Positions 33,708-47,254 are shown, counted from the stretch's first letter. The stretch: DNA of 64,000 nt from Hydractinia symbiolongicarpus (GCF_029227915.1 NC_079884.1:124001-188000); one strand, 5' to 3'. The notes: generated by a model from the letters alone, not told the origin. A program made the numbers and translations.

Positions 33708-35525
33708 GGTATGTTGAAACTTGCGGAACGAATCAGATTGGGAAATCATCCAAAGTAGGGCTTATTGATACCAGGGATTTTAAATTAGGGCATTTTAATA
33801 TTAACGAATTTTGAACTACTTTAAGCAAAATTAAACATGCAAACTCCCTCGGCGATATTGAAATAGGTCTATTTCATATTCAGTGATGATGTTTGTAATT
33901 TTTCCCCGTAGTATAGTAAACGGAGGGTAATCTCCGTGTTTGGTTCAGGGCCGAGCAACTTATCATGGCGGAGGAAGAAATGTTCCATGTTTTTAGGCAT
34001 GTATCATCAGTTTCAGTGGTACTGTCTAGCTAAGTAGTAAAGATCAGATAATTTCTAGAGCTAGCATTGCTTGGTTGGTTGATTTATTTCTTTGTAATTC
34101 TGCCAGTGACTTCGATAGGTAACTACAGTGCTTCGTTCAACCCATCTGACAATAATAAAATTTCTGAAGCTAGCTAATAATTAATTAAGCTAATAATTAT
34201 TTTGCATTAATTCATTGATATAACCTAGAAATATTGCATTATTTTTATCAATTTCAAGAAATGTGGTAACTCGGCAGAGTAATGGCGACACTCTTCCATC
34301 CTTGATGGAAATGATCTAGTTCAGCAGATGTTGTTTAGCTAGCTATGTACATTATATAAAGAAAGATTCTACAGCTCTTTTGCAGAATTATTGAACCCAC
34401 TGTTTTTGTAATGAATGTGCTTGCAGTCTTTTCTTATCTGTACAACTGTGAAGTAATATACATATTGACACTATTCTTCATAAACACATAATACATAGTG
34501 AGAATTTTGCCATAAATAAAATAAGGCTGAATTTTGAAGTTATGCAACCTTTGTCCTCCTAGCACCCCTTTGTCTCTTTTTTCATATCATGTGGCGACAC
34601 GAACATCTCTCCGTCCATAAAAGCTTTTTTTATGCATGTTTTTGTTAACAATCTGTCGAATTCTTCTCCATAACTCTTTTTCGCTTTTGATTTTTGAAAG
34701 ATATTTGCTCTTTTTCACGTCATTCTTATATCAAAAGTGAAAAATAACTCTGGGGAGGAGGAGAACGTAGGGTTTTCCGTTGACGTTATTAAACGTTGCT
34801 TTTTATAAGAAGAACTTTTAAAAGTTTTGCATGTTAAAAAATATGTTTTGATGATAAAGAAATATTACTAAAAGTTTAAAAAGTAGCAGAATTAGTTTTT
34901 TTTTAAATATTTAGACCATTTTGTTGTTTTTAAAAGAGCTTGTGTTTTTAAAATATATTTAAAATCGTGTTATATATATACTTTAATTAGTTTTATTGTT
35001 AAAAACAGTAAAAATTCAATGGCCATCGCTTTTAAATTTTTCTTGCGCAGAGTATTGTTTATAAACAATGTTTCTTGCTATGCTTTGGTTTTTAACACGA
35101 CACAATTATTTTCGCATGATTTGAAAGGAACTCACTATCCTATTGTGTTTTTGAATAAATGCAATTATTTTTGCAAGTTGAGCGTACGTGTACGCTTACA
35201 TCTGGACTGTACTGTAACCAAATTTAAAAATAAGAACCACTAGATATAGTCATAGGATGTACACATTTCACTTGCCAAGAAAATAACAACTCATAGATCA
35301 ACACTAACAACTAGCCTATGACACTATTCCTTATACACAACCCGGTTGTCTTATTTTGTTAATAAATAGCTGCTTTCTTCGTATTCAAATGTGAAAGTTA
35401 CCCCTGCTAGCTAACCTACATGCATTAATTGGGGAAATTTGCAAGTAAATTGATAAATATAAAACAAGGGTGTTAATGGCAAAAAAAATTTATGTCATTA
35501 TTTTTAATCATTTTAGCTAAAAAAC
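33708..35525. other. Intergenic, upstream of the PRDM gene
   Basis: Mixed sequence. An ATGGCGGAGG motif at 33965, in a locally GC-richer patch, resembles a YY1-type initiator and may mark an upstream promoter or 5' exon. Its frame stops after 22 codons. A fold-back related to the one at 22432 lies near 34680-34760. No other coding signal seen. Confidence 0.4.
35187..35214. repeat. Solo right end of the TA-flanked transposon family
   Basis: CGCTTACATCTGGACTGTACTG followed by TA matches the right ends at 2107 and 16924. No matching left end was found upstream, so the copy is probably truncated. Confidence 0.55.
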
Positions 35526-38500
35526 ATGAGCGAAGAAAAATGTTTAGCAAGTGATTGCAGAGTTATTATCAAACCCTGTACAGACGCAAATGGTTCCCAG
35601 GTGACTGGAAAGCGAAAATATGTCCAAAATGAACGTGCTAACGAACAATATGAGATTGATTCCAATAAGACAAGAAAAGTTATATTAAAAAAACTTGGGG
35701 ATAAGTTAATTGCTATTGTTTGCAATAAAGAAAAATCTACTGTTGCAGCTGAACCTGCACAAGAGCAAATTGTCAACACTTCTGCCACCGGGCTTACAGA
35801 TGTATCTTCAGCTTCATCATATGCTTTTTCATCATATGGCAAAAGCCCGATCAAGAAGATGCCATGTCATCCAAATGGGGTGTCGTTAGGAAATACAAAC
35901 TGCACACCACAGTCAAAGTTGACTTTGCCAAAAAATTTAAGCCCTGGTATTACATCATCACCAATAACTAATAATCTGCATATTTCAACAAATCTTTTTC
36001 AGGATATAGATAGTGTGAATGATACTGCTGAGGAGAGTCAGGAATTGAATAACTCACACGGCAAATCTGAAGGGATTGAAATAAACTCTAGCTGTGTATC
36101 ACACAGTAGTTCATCAATGAACCAGACACTGCAGCAATCAGGCTCAGATTCAGTACATAATACAGATACAATCTCCTCACAAGGTCTTGTTTTGACCAAC
36201 ATAGCACCATGTCCAATGGCAGTATCAATCACATCAATGTTTGCAGCCCCTCAGCATGAAAGAACTGAAGATGATGAGGATAATGTTGATGTTGGGAATG
36301 ATGATGAAGAGGAGGAGGAGGATAAAAATGCTGCTGCTTTATTTCATGTTGCTGAGAGTTTGTTATTGCTTAAAGAATCAAGTAGTCCATGGAAATGTAA
36401 GTTGTTATTTATATAAGGAATAATAAATACAGAAAATCTGCCGTAATGTTTATAATTAATAACTTTGGACTTGAAAATATTAAAACGAATAGGTGTGCAA
36501 ATAAAAGTTTCACTTCTTTTAATCTTTATAGTTATAGAACTGAAACTTATCAATGAAACCTACTTATTATATAGCTCCTACAAATTCCTAATCACTAATT
36601 GTTGTTTTCCAATTGCTCAAAAGGCTCTTTTCATATTTTTGAAAAATCTTGATCTGTCCTCAAGATTTTTGAATTTAAGTCATTTATATAAATATTAATA
36701 CTTGCAATTTCTTCTGAGCTAAACTTTCAAGTCTTATATCTCGGAAACCAATAAAAAGGTTTTCCAAAAAATAAAAAGATTTAAGGAAATTTTTCTAGTT
36801 CTTTCATAAGAAATCAACTTAATTTTTGGAGAATAAAATTTAAATTTCACAAGAACTAATTTTCGCGAAGTTGTCAATTTTGTAAGAATTAAATTTTGCG
36901 TATTTTCCGATAATTTTTTTTTTTTAATTTATACCATTTTTCAAATCGTGATACAATGTTTTCAAATTGAAAAATGTTTTACTGGCCATAACAAATATTG
37001 TTAAGCAAAAAACACAAATATTAAGAATCTAAAGTAGACTGTCTGATAAGCAACAAGTGTTACGAAAAAAATATTTTTTACAAAGCGAAAATCTTATGCT
37101 GACCTTATGAATTTTGGAACCTTAAAGAGTGAGGAAGAAATGTCGACTTCAAGTGTATATAGTTATTTGAATGAGTACACATGCATAGTTTCTTCAATTT
37201 TTTTTACCATCTTTAGTTTGCGTTTCGTGTAAACAAGCAGTGAATGGATACTGTACTATCCATGGAAATCCTATGGACAGTCTGCCAAAAACAAAAGCTG
37301 TTCTATCTCTCCCAAGTTCTATGTCTATTCAGACTAGCTCTATACCTCATGCCGGACTGGGAGTGTTTGCCTTGACAACATTTGAGGTTGGTTCTTTGTT
37401 TGGACCCATGGATGGTGAAAAGTTGTCAGCTAGGGACCATGCACAGAGAGGAAATAATCCATATGTTTGGGAAGTAAGATTAATTTTCTTCTTATTAAAG
37501 TTACATTTCATGTGTTCAGTTTATAATATGTATTTGATCTTCTTGGGTTAGGTTTATGAAGAAAATCGCAAATCTATTTCTCATTTTCTTGATTGTATGG
37601 ATGAAGGGAAAAGTAACTGGATGCGTTTCATAAATTGTGCACGTTTCGAAGAAGAACAAAATCTGATTGCTGAGCAATACGACAAACTGCTGTTTTACAA
37701 GACCTACAAAAAAGTTCTGCCAGGACAGGTTCGTGTTTTGCCTTTAACCCTGGATATAATTGTTGTCTATATTGGTATGTGAGATTAAGTGTTTCAAACA
37801 GAAGTAACAACACCAGTTTCGTCTCTTTGTTCATTTTTTTGATGACATTTTGGCTGTAACCGGCCATTATCAAGTCATATTCACACAATATACAAGCTGG
37901 TATAATAGATTTAAATAATTAGATCGTATGATACATTTATTGTTAATCAGCGAATAAGAATAAAGGAAGTGATGCTATGTTTTTATTGAGAGAAGGTTTG
38001 TCTCCATGGATTAATAAACCTTCCTTTAGCTCTAAATCATAATTATTTCTAGCGATGGGGAGTATTGAAAAATTCTCTAAACAAGTGCGACTGACTTGAC
38101 AGTATACTGCATGTCTAGACACAGCAGAAAAATGCGAAGTTTTGTGACTTTATGGTTAAATCTGAAATGCCCATGTACTCACTTGCTAGTACTTTCGAAT
38201 ACCCTAATGTTTTGCCTAGCATTGCAGTTTTTGCACTTAAACTTGTATACAACGTGTGAACATAAGGCCTTTACGAGTCTATCTTTAAAGCAACCATATC
38301 ACCAAATCTCAAACCTGAAGAAAACATAACCTTGATCTTACAAGATAGTCAAGCTTGAAAAACGTTTTTTTCTAAACGTGTGCGATATTTAAGTGATACA
38401 TTGGCCAAAAATGGCAATATTTCAAGAACTTCACGTTTTGAGACAGTTGATACGACAAACTTGAAACAATTTGTCAAGAAATGTCTTAATACAACAACCA

Positions 38501-41265
38501 ATTAAGCTGGAAATGTATTTATTTTTTAAAATATTTGTCTCAAGTTTTCCTGGATATAATGCCTTAGAAAATGCTCTTTTTTGTCTATTTCTGCAGCTAT
38601 TCTTCAAAAGCTTATCTTTAGCAAACTTAAAACCAAATAAAGATTGCTATAATTATAATAGTCGTTGACAGTGCTGGGTTTTTTTGTAATAATGATCCTA
38701 ATATTCCTGGATGACCTTTCTGTTTTTTTCTATTTCTCTTTGTCTCTCTGGATTTCTCTCTCTGTCTTTTTTTTTCACCTCTTCCTTCCTTCCTTCCTTT
38801 CTTTCATTATATCTCTCTTTCTTTCTTTTTTTTTTGTAGGAAAGTTATTGGGGGAGACTGTGCCCCCCCTGCCTCCCTCACCCCCCCCCCCCCCCCCCCC
38901 ACGGTTACAGCACTGGTTGATGTCAACGTAAAGACACTGCAGTATCGCCAGCAAGTGTCTGTGACTACGAGAAAACAGGGAATGCTAAAAGCAAAGAAGA
39001 AGCTGAACCCAATTCTACTTTCCCCGCACTGGAAACTAACTCACATGGTGTGAACATTTTAAGTACACACACTCAGAAACTTTTCTGTTCCTGTCCGTTC
39101 CATTCCGCAAAAAGATTTTCTTGAAGTGGAAAATGCCTTTTGGGGAGGTGTGCATACAAGCTGAAATACCTTAGCATCTCGAATTTATAAAGCAAATCTT
39201 ATGTTTGTATAGAGGATACCAAAGTTTTCGTGGACTAATTGACCTTGCTTCTGCATGAAAATTATATAACAAAAGGTTTTGTAAAAACCTTTTTAAATGA
39301 ATTTCTAAGTGCTCTCAGGTCAGTCAAACGGTGTCAATCACGTCTGGAAATTACACCTCACTTTGTAAATCGTTTTCTAAATACATGCGCTTTTTCAAAT
39401 GCTCTTTTGGTTGGTAAATGGTTACACATTGGACAGCCACTTGGATATGGACCCTAAAAAATTTTGATTTAATTTGAGGCCTAGACCCTTGCAATTGGGT
39501 AGCTTTATAAATGTTTACATACTATGTCTATGTTACCATAGATGTTACGCAGGAAATGATTTGCCACATATTTGGTAGTACTACGTTATTGATATGGAAA
39601 TTTCGCTCTTTGGCAAACATTCCTCATTTTTTCTTATCTTAAAAATTTTATTTCTAGGAACTGCTTGTCTGGTATGGAAATGCATATGGACGTGAGTTAC
39701 GTGAACAGTTTCAGTGTCCCATAAAAACATTACCTATCGAAGGCGATGTTTATTACGGAGCTATAGAAAGTAATAAAGAGATTGACTGTCAATCAGAAAG
39801 TATATCTGGAGAAATGGAACTTGGAAAATGGAAGCTAAGACAAAGCTACGTCAAAACTGGAGTAACAGAAAGTGAATGTGATAACACAGAGATAGGTAGT
39901 AGTAGTAGTAGTTTCGTTACTGTATTTTCTTAAAAGTTTGTTCGTATTTTTGTGGTGTTGCATAAAAACGATAGAGGAAGAAGACAGTCTGTGGACCTTT
40001 GTTATGGTTATGTTTGGGTATGTTTATTACGCGTCTCTAAAAAAATCAATTTCGAGAATTTTCAAGAAAAAGAGCATATTACTGTTTTGCATTTGGAAAA
40101 AATTTCAATAAGGGTTAAAATATTTTCCACTTTTTCTAACTTCTAACAATCTTCGACTTCGTATCCACCCAAATCTCTAACTCCAGCGAACATATTTTTA
40201 TCGCGTTGTGTGAAATTTTCCATTTGCAATTTTTGGCCATTGAGAAAAAGAATAAAGACCGCAAATTTCCAAAAAAATGGATTTTTCTTTTTGACTACCT
40301 CATTTGATAAGTTCAGTTTTAAAGTTCAGCAACCTTTATGTCTGCTATTGTTTCGCATGTTAAAATACAAATACAAATGTCTTATTTTTTGGCATCAAAA
40401 ATTCCTACTGTAAGAAAAGTCTTTTATTCTCCTACATTTATTCTCCTCCTGGGGGCCCTTAACTAATGAACTGTTCTATTTTCTAGAGTTGAATTTCACC
40501 TGTAAGTCATGCGGAGCTATGTTTGACTCCCTATATTACCTACAACGACACAACCAGTTTGTTTGTCCGGCATCATCAAAAGTCCGATGTTATGTCTGTT
40601 CGAAGCGTTTCAACAGCGTGTATTCGTTAGAAAGACACAAAAAGAGAGGTCACGACATTCAAAAACAATTTTCTTGCTTACTGTGTTCAGCTGCTTTTAC
40701 GTCGAAGGGTAACTTGAGAGTACACGTCAATACTCATTTGAATGTTAAAGAACACAGGTGTGAATATTGCGGGATGAAATTCTCGAGAAGTACGTTTTTA
40801 CGAAGTCACGTGTTAGCAGTGCACCAGAAAGAAAAACCGTACGTTTGTCCCACATGTGGTCGAAAGTTTAGTCGATCAGACTCGTTGAATCGTCATCGAA
40901 ACATCCATAAGAAAGCAAAAAACATATTGTGTGAAGTATGCGGGGCGAGATTCAATTCAAACGATTCGTTGAGACATCATATGAGGACACTTCACAGTGC
41001 AGATGCTGAGATGACTAGAGGTGAATGTAGTGAGTGTGGAATAGTGTATGATGATATTACAACACACGAAGCGTATGTCCATCAAATTAAGAAAAAAGCG
41101 AAATGTACTGTGTGTTCAAAAGAAGTTGTCAATCTGTTATCGCATATGACGTCGCACAAAACAGCTGGTTTTACGCAATGTCCATTGTGTGGTCTGTATT
41201 TTATGCGTCTTAATGGACATATGAAGATACATTATAACATGGAGGAAAAAGAGAAGGTTTTGTAA
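35526..41265 (+). CDS. PRDM9/7/11-like PR/SET zinc-finger protein
   Basis: Predicted nuclear histone lysine methyltransferase and DNA-binding factor. Exons 35526-36396, 37217-37473, 37552-37728, 39658-39895 and 40487-41265 give 773 aa. Residues 1-290 are Ser/Thr-rich, ending in an acidic D/E run. Next is a zinc knuckle, C-V-S-C-x8-C-x2-H-G. The PR/SET domain includes I-P-H-A-G-L-G-V-F, F-G-P, N-W-M-R-F-I-N-C-A-R, E-E-Q-N-L and L-L-V-W-Y-G. These blocks match PRDM9/7 far better than most PRDMs, and the tyrosine of V-W-Y-G, which corresponds to a catalytic residue of PRDM9, is kept. About nine fingers follow: an atypical C2HC, five classical C2H2, and three degenerate ones. Unlike vertebrate PRDM9, the fingers are dissimilar and no KRAB or SSXRD domain is visible. 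An AATAAA signal lies at 41474-41479. Orthology within PRDMs is uncertain. Confidence 0.9.
38711..38900. repeat. Polypyrimidine tract ending in a 20-base C run
   Basis: Inside PRDM intron 3 (37729-39657). About 120 bases of T/C-rich sequence (TTTCTTTC and CCTTCCTTCC units) are followed by C-rich blocks and an uninterrupted run of C at 38881-38900. The opposite strand could form a G-quadruplex. The open frame here is a composition artefact. The rest of the intron shows nothing assignable. Confidence 0.8.
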
Positions 41266-41895
41266 TAAGAGCTTTTTGAAATTTATTTTACGTATTTTTA
41301 CTTATTAATTTTTAATGATAGGTAGTTGTTTTTAGGATTTGGTGTTTTAGACGCATACGTGACGCATACGTGATGAACATGGTTCTGAAAATTTCTAGAA
41401 TATTCTGGAATTTTTTCCTGGTGGGTTGAATTTTTAAAAATCAAGAATTGCCTTGAATAGTATTTTAAAAAAGAATAAATGTCAATTTGTCCTGTAATCT
41501 ACTTGAAGATTTGATCCTAAATAATAAAGCAAGAAAAATATGTTTTGCAATTTTGGAATTTAAATGTTCTGTGCTCACCATGTCGTACCCGCGTAGATGT
41601 CGGTGTGTTGATTGTATTTGGTACAATTCTTTTTGTTAAGAAAATAGTCAACAATAATACTGACTATTTGACGAGTAATATTTATTAACAATCAGAATAT
41701 AACAACGGAAGTCGCACCCTCTACGGTTGATTTTATCTGACGGTAATATTTTTCGATTTATAAAGATAATCCCCCTGAAATGTATGAATCTGGCGAGCTT
41801 TTTCATAAAATTCTCACGCTTGCATAGGAGAACTTGCGTTTTTCCGAAAGTGTATATACAATTGTTTTTATAGATAAAGTTTAAAAAATATAAAG
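41266..41895. other. PRDM 3' UTR and short intergenic spacer
   Basis: Contains AATAAA at 41474-41479, the likely PRDM polyadenylation signal. The 5' flank of the next gene follows. The minus-strand frame at 41648-42061 crosses the next gene's first exon and has no coding signature. Confidence 0.6.
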
Positions 41896-44051
41896 ATGGC
41901 AAAAGGAATAAGACACAATAAAGTGAAGACTGTGAGTTGTTTTTAATTACAAATATTTTTGTTGTTGTTGCTTTGGTATACCTTAAGTTGGTGATTTTTA
42001 CGAAGGTTAATGAAAGCGCGAAAATTCTCGGAAATGTCAATTGGCGAAAATATATCTTCAAAAGTCAATCTTCGCAAAATTTAGTTTAATCAAAAATGAT
42101 ATTTTTAGGGTTTTTTCTCAATAAGCGCGCTTTGCAAGCTTTCTTTCATATTTTGTTGTTATTACTTTTTTAATCACTTCGATAATATCAACCCATTGAC
42201 TTTTCCACTAATTGCTTTGCCTTACTCGCCTTGTGATAAAGATACTTGGCGATGTAAATATTCGTCTGGGGCTGACAGCACAGTTCCTTCAACCTTATTT
42301 TTTGTACATTTGTATAAAAGCGATATCTCTTCTAATGATTGGTACGGGTAAAGGTAGAATTATTCGCAATCAATATATAATTGGTCCATTTGCGGAAAAA
42401 AATTTTCACGTAAAATAGTCCTTGTCACTTATCTGAAATTAATTGGTTGCGAAAATTATTCTTGGCGAAAATTGCGTTTGTAAGGTATTTATTCTATTTT
42501 GTTGTTGTTTTTTGTTTATGTACTCTATTTACTGCTTTTTAATCAGGACTTGGTTTTTGTCAACCTTGCATGTCAGGTATACAAATACTGACCTATACTA
42601 TACCAACATATTAACCCGAGTTTAAAAAAACATGTATATTGCCATTTTTCAGTTTTCTTTTAAGCTCGTACTTTACAGACCAGAACCCTAGTATATCGAT
42701 ATAATTTTTTTTTCGTAAGAATTAATTTTGGTTTGACCTAGTTTATTTAGGACTATAATTTAAAATTTAATCTCTAAACTAGTACGCCTATTTAGCTGTC
42801 TGTAACGCGAAGTTGGTTCGTTCTGAAGGGCGTACAAAGTAGGAAATTTTTACCTATTTTTCTTGGACACCGGCGAAGTAGATAACTACGTTATACTAGA
42901 AATCTGCGCATTTTGTCTGTGGGTTTTTTATCAAGAGGCAAGAACTAGTTCTTAAATGATTCTTAAAATTTAGAAATATATTTTTGCCCTATTTCATCGT
43001 TTCCAGTAAATTCCATTTTGAGAGGGAGAGGCAATTTTCACGCTTGATCTTGTGTTTTAAACCTAGCGTTTTTTATAGAGTATGCTCGCCAAAAACAATA
43101 TTTTAGTGGTTATTTTCTCTTGGTCAGTAAAAATTTTGATATCTTTTTAGGCTTCCCAAAAACGTTTTAACCGGTTAAAACGCGTGCAGAATAAACAAAA
43201 GAAAAAACTGTCGACTGCAAAGAAGAAACAAATGATAGATGGAATTTCTCAATCAAGTACGGAAAACACAAAGTAAGTACCTTTAAATCTACTTGAAACA
43301 ATATTATTCGTATAAACTGTCAGTTACTTTGTTCCGGGTATCACGGGAATGGCGGCACGCCCACACACGCTTACTTCACTGTGCAGGTTTTCATTGGTAC
43401 TTACTTTTAGGAGTTTATCTAGTCGACAGAAGAAGATTCTGGTAAGAGAGTTGAGGCGGGTTGAAAAAGAGAAAACAAAAATGGAAGGTAATGATGTTCA
43501 TTTTGTTTTGTATATGTGATATTTTGACTACGTTGCTTGTGAAGATGTGATTGTGGAGAGACTGAACTGCAACCAACTTGGTCAATGTTAGATCAGATCT
43601 GGGTTAGAATGAAAATTTATTGAATAGGTCCTATAAAATCTTATTTTTTTTGGAATTCTTTCGACAGGGGCGACAAAATACTCGTTTTTAATGTATAAAT
43701 TTTTTTTACGGTTTTTCGTGTCGTAGTGCCACGCGTCATTAATCGCGCGTTTTATCTTAATGTCCGTGACGGAAGGACAATATGAAATTTGCATCATGAC
43801 ACTCTGCTTCATCAACGCCTAAGGTAGTTTTTCTTTCAATACTAGCTAATGTGTCCTTCCGTTTTTAAATTATTATCAAATATTTGCGAACATAATAACA
43901 TACGACGATAGCACATTATATTTAACTTCGACCAAGGCACAAACAACACTTAACTTTTGTTTTAGTATCAACTGAGAATAACACACCGTCCAATTTAAAA
44001 CCGTCTAAATCGAAACCGAAAAATGATTCCATGGAAGTAGATGCGTCGTAG
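41896..44051 (+). CDS. Small basic protein, 106 aa, four exons
   Basis: Exons 41896-41931, 43151-43272, 43411-43487 and 43966-44051. Every junction is GT/AG with matching phase, and the joined frame ends in TAG. The protein starts M-A-K-G-I-R-H-N-K and has two Lys/Arg-rich helices (around K-K-K-L-S-T-A-K-K-K and R-Q-K-K-I-L-V-R-E-L-R-R). It ends in a short acidic tail, S-M-E-V-D-A-S. Composition suggests a nucleolar or ribosome-assembly factor. A distant resemblance to fungal Alb1-type proteins (basic helix followed by an M-D/E-V-D motif) is only a suggestion. The polyadenylation signal AATAAA is at 44211-44216. The gene converges on the minus-strand membrane protein with only ~245 bases between stop codons. 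Confidence 0.75.
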
Positions 44052-44297
44052 TCGGACCGTCACTGTACGCCGCATACCAATCTCGTATATGTGCATCATT
44101 TTGTTCACACCATGATGATATAATGAACTTACCCGTTTGTGTAGAAGGAAGATTATATTTATAGATTTCGATGATTTTTATTTTCGTTTTTCCTCCAAGA
44201 CCTCAAATACAATAAAGCTAATGTTATAATCATGCTAACCAACACGAATTATCTATATTTTCGCGCACCAAAAGAACTAAATGTGTACATTAATTCT

Positions 44298-47254
44298 CTA
44301 TTTTAAGAAAGCGTTTTCTGCAAACACACCGACCAATGTCAAAAGAAGAACGATAAAAAATGATACTCTGTCCCATGTGATTGTAACTTTACCCAATGAG
44401 AAGCCAATCGTATCCAAGGTGAGTTCTAAAAATTTGATATATTTCTCGTAATTAAATTTCTTTCGCGGCATGCTTTTAAATTTCCCAACGGTTTGCGCTA
44501 CTCGTACGACGTTACCGAATCTTTGTTTTACTGTCTGTTTATCTTTTACCTCCGAGTGCTTCGATAGCTTCACTCCTTCTTTAAAATCATGCACCGAATT
44601 GCCTTGGTTCTGTTCAGGTGGGTCGTCACTTTTCTGTTCCTGTCCGGTGACTTTTATTTCTTTTTTTCCGGAATAGTTAGTCGAGCTTTTGCTCTGTTTG
44701 GTAACAAACCGAAGTAAACTTTTTCTTTTTGATTTAACTCTTTCATACTTGTTATTATTGTCTTTATTTACAGGTGGTTGGCTGGGACAGCAAAGCTCCA
44801 TATTAATGACGTGATATGATTTATTTTCTGTGTCTACTAAACTGTCGCCATTTTTTTCGTCCTGATTTTTTTCTTTGTCCAACGCTTCCTCTTTTTCTTT
44901 ACGTTCACGCTCCGCTTTTCTACGTCGTATATTTTCCAGACCAGCCCGCCAATTTGGTTGTGGAAGTTTTGATATTTCTTCTTTTGTTGGCGGTTTTCGG
45001 CACCATATTTCATCGTATTTTTCTGGGATTTCAACCCAAGAATGTATGACGATTAGTTTCAGTTTATGATATGCTGAAGTGACTAACGCCCCACCAATTA
45101 AGGGCGTTACTGTCCATAATAAAGGCGCAATGGCAAACCATACATATATGGCGTATCTTTGTATAAATAAAAAGTTGTAAGCATTCACTACGAAGGAGAC
45201 ACTCGTAGCAACCAGAAGAACTGCCAGTACAACCTGAAAAGAAAAATAGTGTGAACGTTTCGCAATTATCGCTGGATTGCATCTAATACGTGTCAGTTTT
45301 AAAATATAAACTTTCGAGGTTTATCTCAAAGAGCTCCGCGGACAAAAATATTGTATTGTCCTACCGAAGTGTTTTCAGAGGCTTCTCGCAAAAGTTTCGT
45401 TCTCATAGAAAATTGGTTGACAGCTTCTTGGAATGACATAGATGGTGGATGAGATTTCAGTTCATTGCCAATATAATCTGTAAACAAAGAAGACAGTGCC
45501 AATAGGCTACTTATATTAAATTTACTGACATATTGCAACGTAACGTGAAATTAAAGTAAGGCCTGGTACACATTGAAAAAAGCACCTTAAAGTTAAAAGC
45601 ATCAATTTTGAAATTTTAAAAAAAATTATATTTGATAGTTTTGCAAAAATTCTTTCTCAGTCCGGTGTATTGATGTAAGGATTTATATCTGTTCTAAATA
45701 TGTTAACTTGTCCCCCAGGGCTCTTCTACGAGTCTTCCCAGCATACCCACACATAAGAGATTAGGAAACGAGATGGTTAAGAAGACTTACTGTTAAAAAT
45801 TTTTTGGGAGTGCACCACAGTATAGAAAATGATAGAATTGAAGAGCAGTATCAGAAACATCATGTAGTAAATATGAGATAAACTTGTAAAACGCAAAATA
45901 TTGAGTAGCACTTCTACTGATGTAGAGAAAGGGTTCGAAGTTGTGTGATTTTTCGAATTTCCGAATGATATAGTCAATGCATTGTCGTAGGCATAGCAAC
46001 CATACTGCGCAGCTGCCCCAGAAACAGAACAAGCGGCCAATAACATCGGTGTAACCTAAAAGAAGACACGATTTTTATACATTAAACTTCGAAAAGATTG
46101 AAATAAAATTAAAAACAAGCACTGCATCCACAATTGACGACAAAAAAATTAACACAGGACCCAAATTGATAACAGTGTTTCCAGTACTGAAGTGGCTATC
46201 TGGTATAAACATTCGGAATAATAATAATTCAACGGCTTTTTTCGAAGTTTGCAAAGAGCATCAATTTGCAAATACTCTGCAGCCGAAAGAGTAACAACTC
46301 TATATGTTTAAGAGGTGTTTAGAGTGCGCTGGTCGCACTTTCTTACATGTTAGAATTGCGGAATAATCAATGTCAGGTCCCATGAAGTGCCGAAATATCG
46401 CACAAAGAAGTCATGCTGACGTCGACAAAAATTAGCACAGCTTAAGAGTTTAGATTTAACCAAATAACTAGGTCTTAAACCCGCTGTAAGCATTGATAAG
46501 TGAATTTTCACAAGTTTAAATTTTGTAAACCTAATGCAGAAACAGTCCAAAATTTGCAATCTGGTTCCAACATTTTTTGATAATGTTTATCGTTAAAAAT
46601 ACTTTATCATTCCTGACGAATAGGAATGTAAAAATTGAAAAAGCGCCAAAATTAAATGCAAAATCTTTATATCCGGGATATAATCAGCATAAACTCGCTT
46701 ACCTTAAAAATAAACTTCAATTTTTTTAACGTCGGCAAATAAATAAGATCTTTGGTCAGCTTTTTGACAAGTCGTACATACCACCGCATACTGTGTCGAA
46801 TCATAAAAGCAGTACACATAACAAACATTACCAAATAAATACCAATCGAAGTGGCCCATGACACGTGGAAAACATCGTGAGCTTCGTAAAAATCAAAAGC
46901 AAAATGTATACACAAATTCATGACCCATAAAAGCAGTCCGAGGTAGCCCTTGCATGTATTAAACGGTCGTTTCGTGTCACCAATCACTGCAGAAAGTAAA
47001 TAAACACGCCTTTGAATGTACAAAAATGTTTGGTATATTTCTGTGTGGTAAACAGCATGGTGTGAAGTTTGTTTTTGCTCGGTTTTGACATTTATATCTT
47101 TTTGAGAATTTTTCTCGTCTTTTACTCCGTTGTAAAAGATACTGCGCATGTTGATGTACATTTCTCCTGTTTCAGCTGGCCTAACTTTCTTGCCTAAAGA
47201 AAGAAGGAATATATAACAACAGTGTATCTGGCGTTGAACCATTACTTTCTCCAT
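44298..47254 (-). CDS. Seven-transmembrane protein, possibly gustatory-receptor-like
   Basis: Exons 47254-46703, 46055-45791, 45477-45365 and 45233-44298 give 621 aa, with GT/AG junctions in phase. Seven hydrophobic segments can be picked out: two in exon 1 (around G-L-L-L-W-V-M-N-L and I-G-I-Y-L-V-M-F-V-M), two in exon 2, two at the start of exon 4, and one at the very C-terminus (F-F-I-V-L-L-L-T-L-V-G-V-F). A ~200-residue highly charged Lys/Glu-rich loop separates segments 6 and 7. A short C-terminus after TM7 and a long charged loop before it fit the insect chemoreceptor/gustatory-receptor-like and PHTF architecture. No diagnostic motif proves this, however. The start at 47254 is the most upstream ATG. 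An alternative acceptor at about 47198 (TTTCTTTAG) would move it. On the minus strand an AATAAA occurs near 44180. Confidence 0.7.

Noticed and set aside
38471-39457. Several 65-88 codon frames in PRDM intron 3
   Set aside because: Two are low-complexity pyrimidine translation and the rest match nothing; PRDM splicing skips the region in phase.
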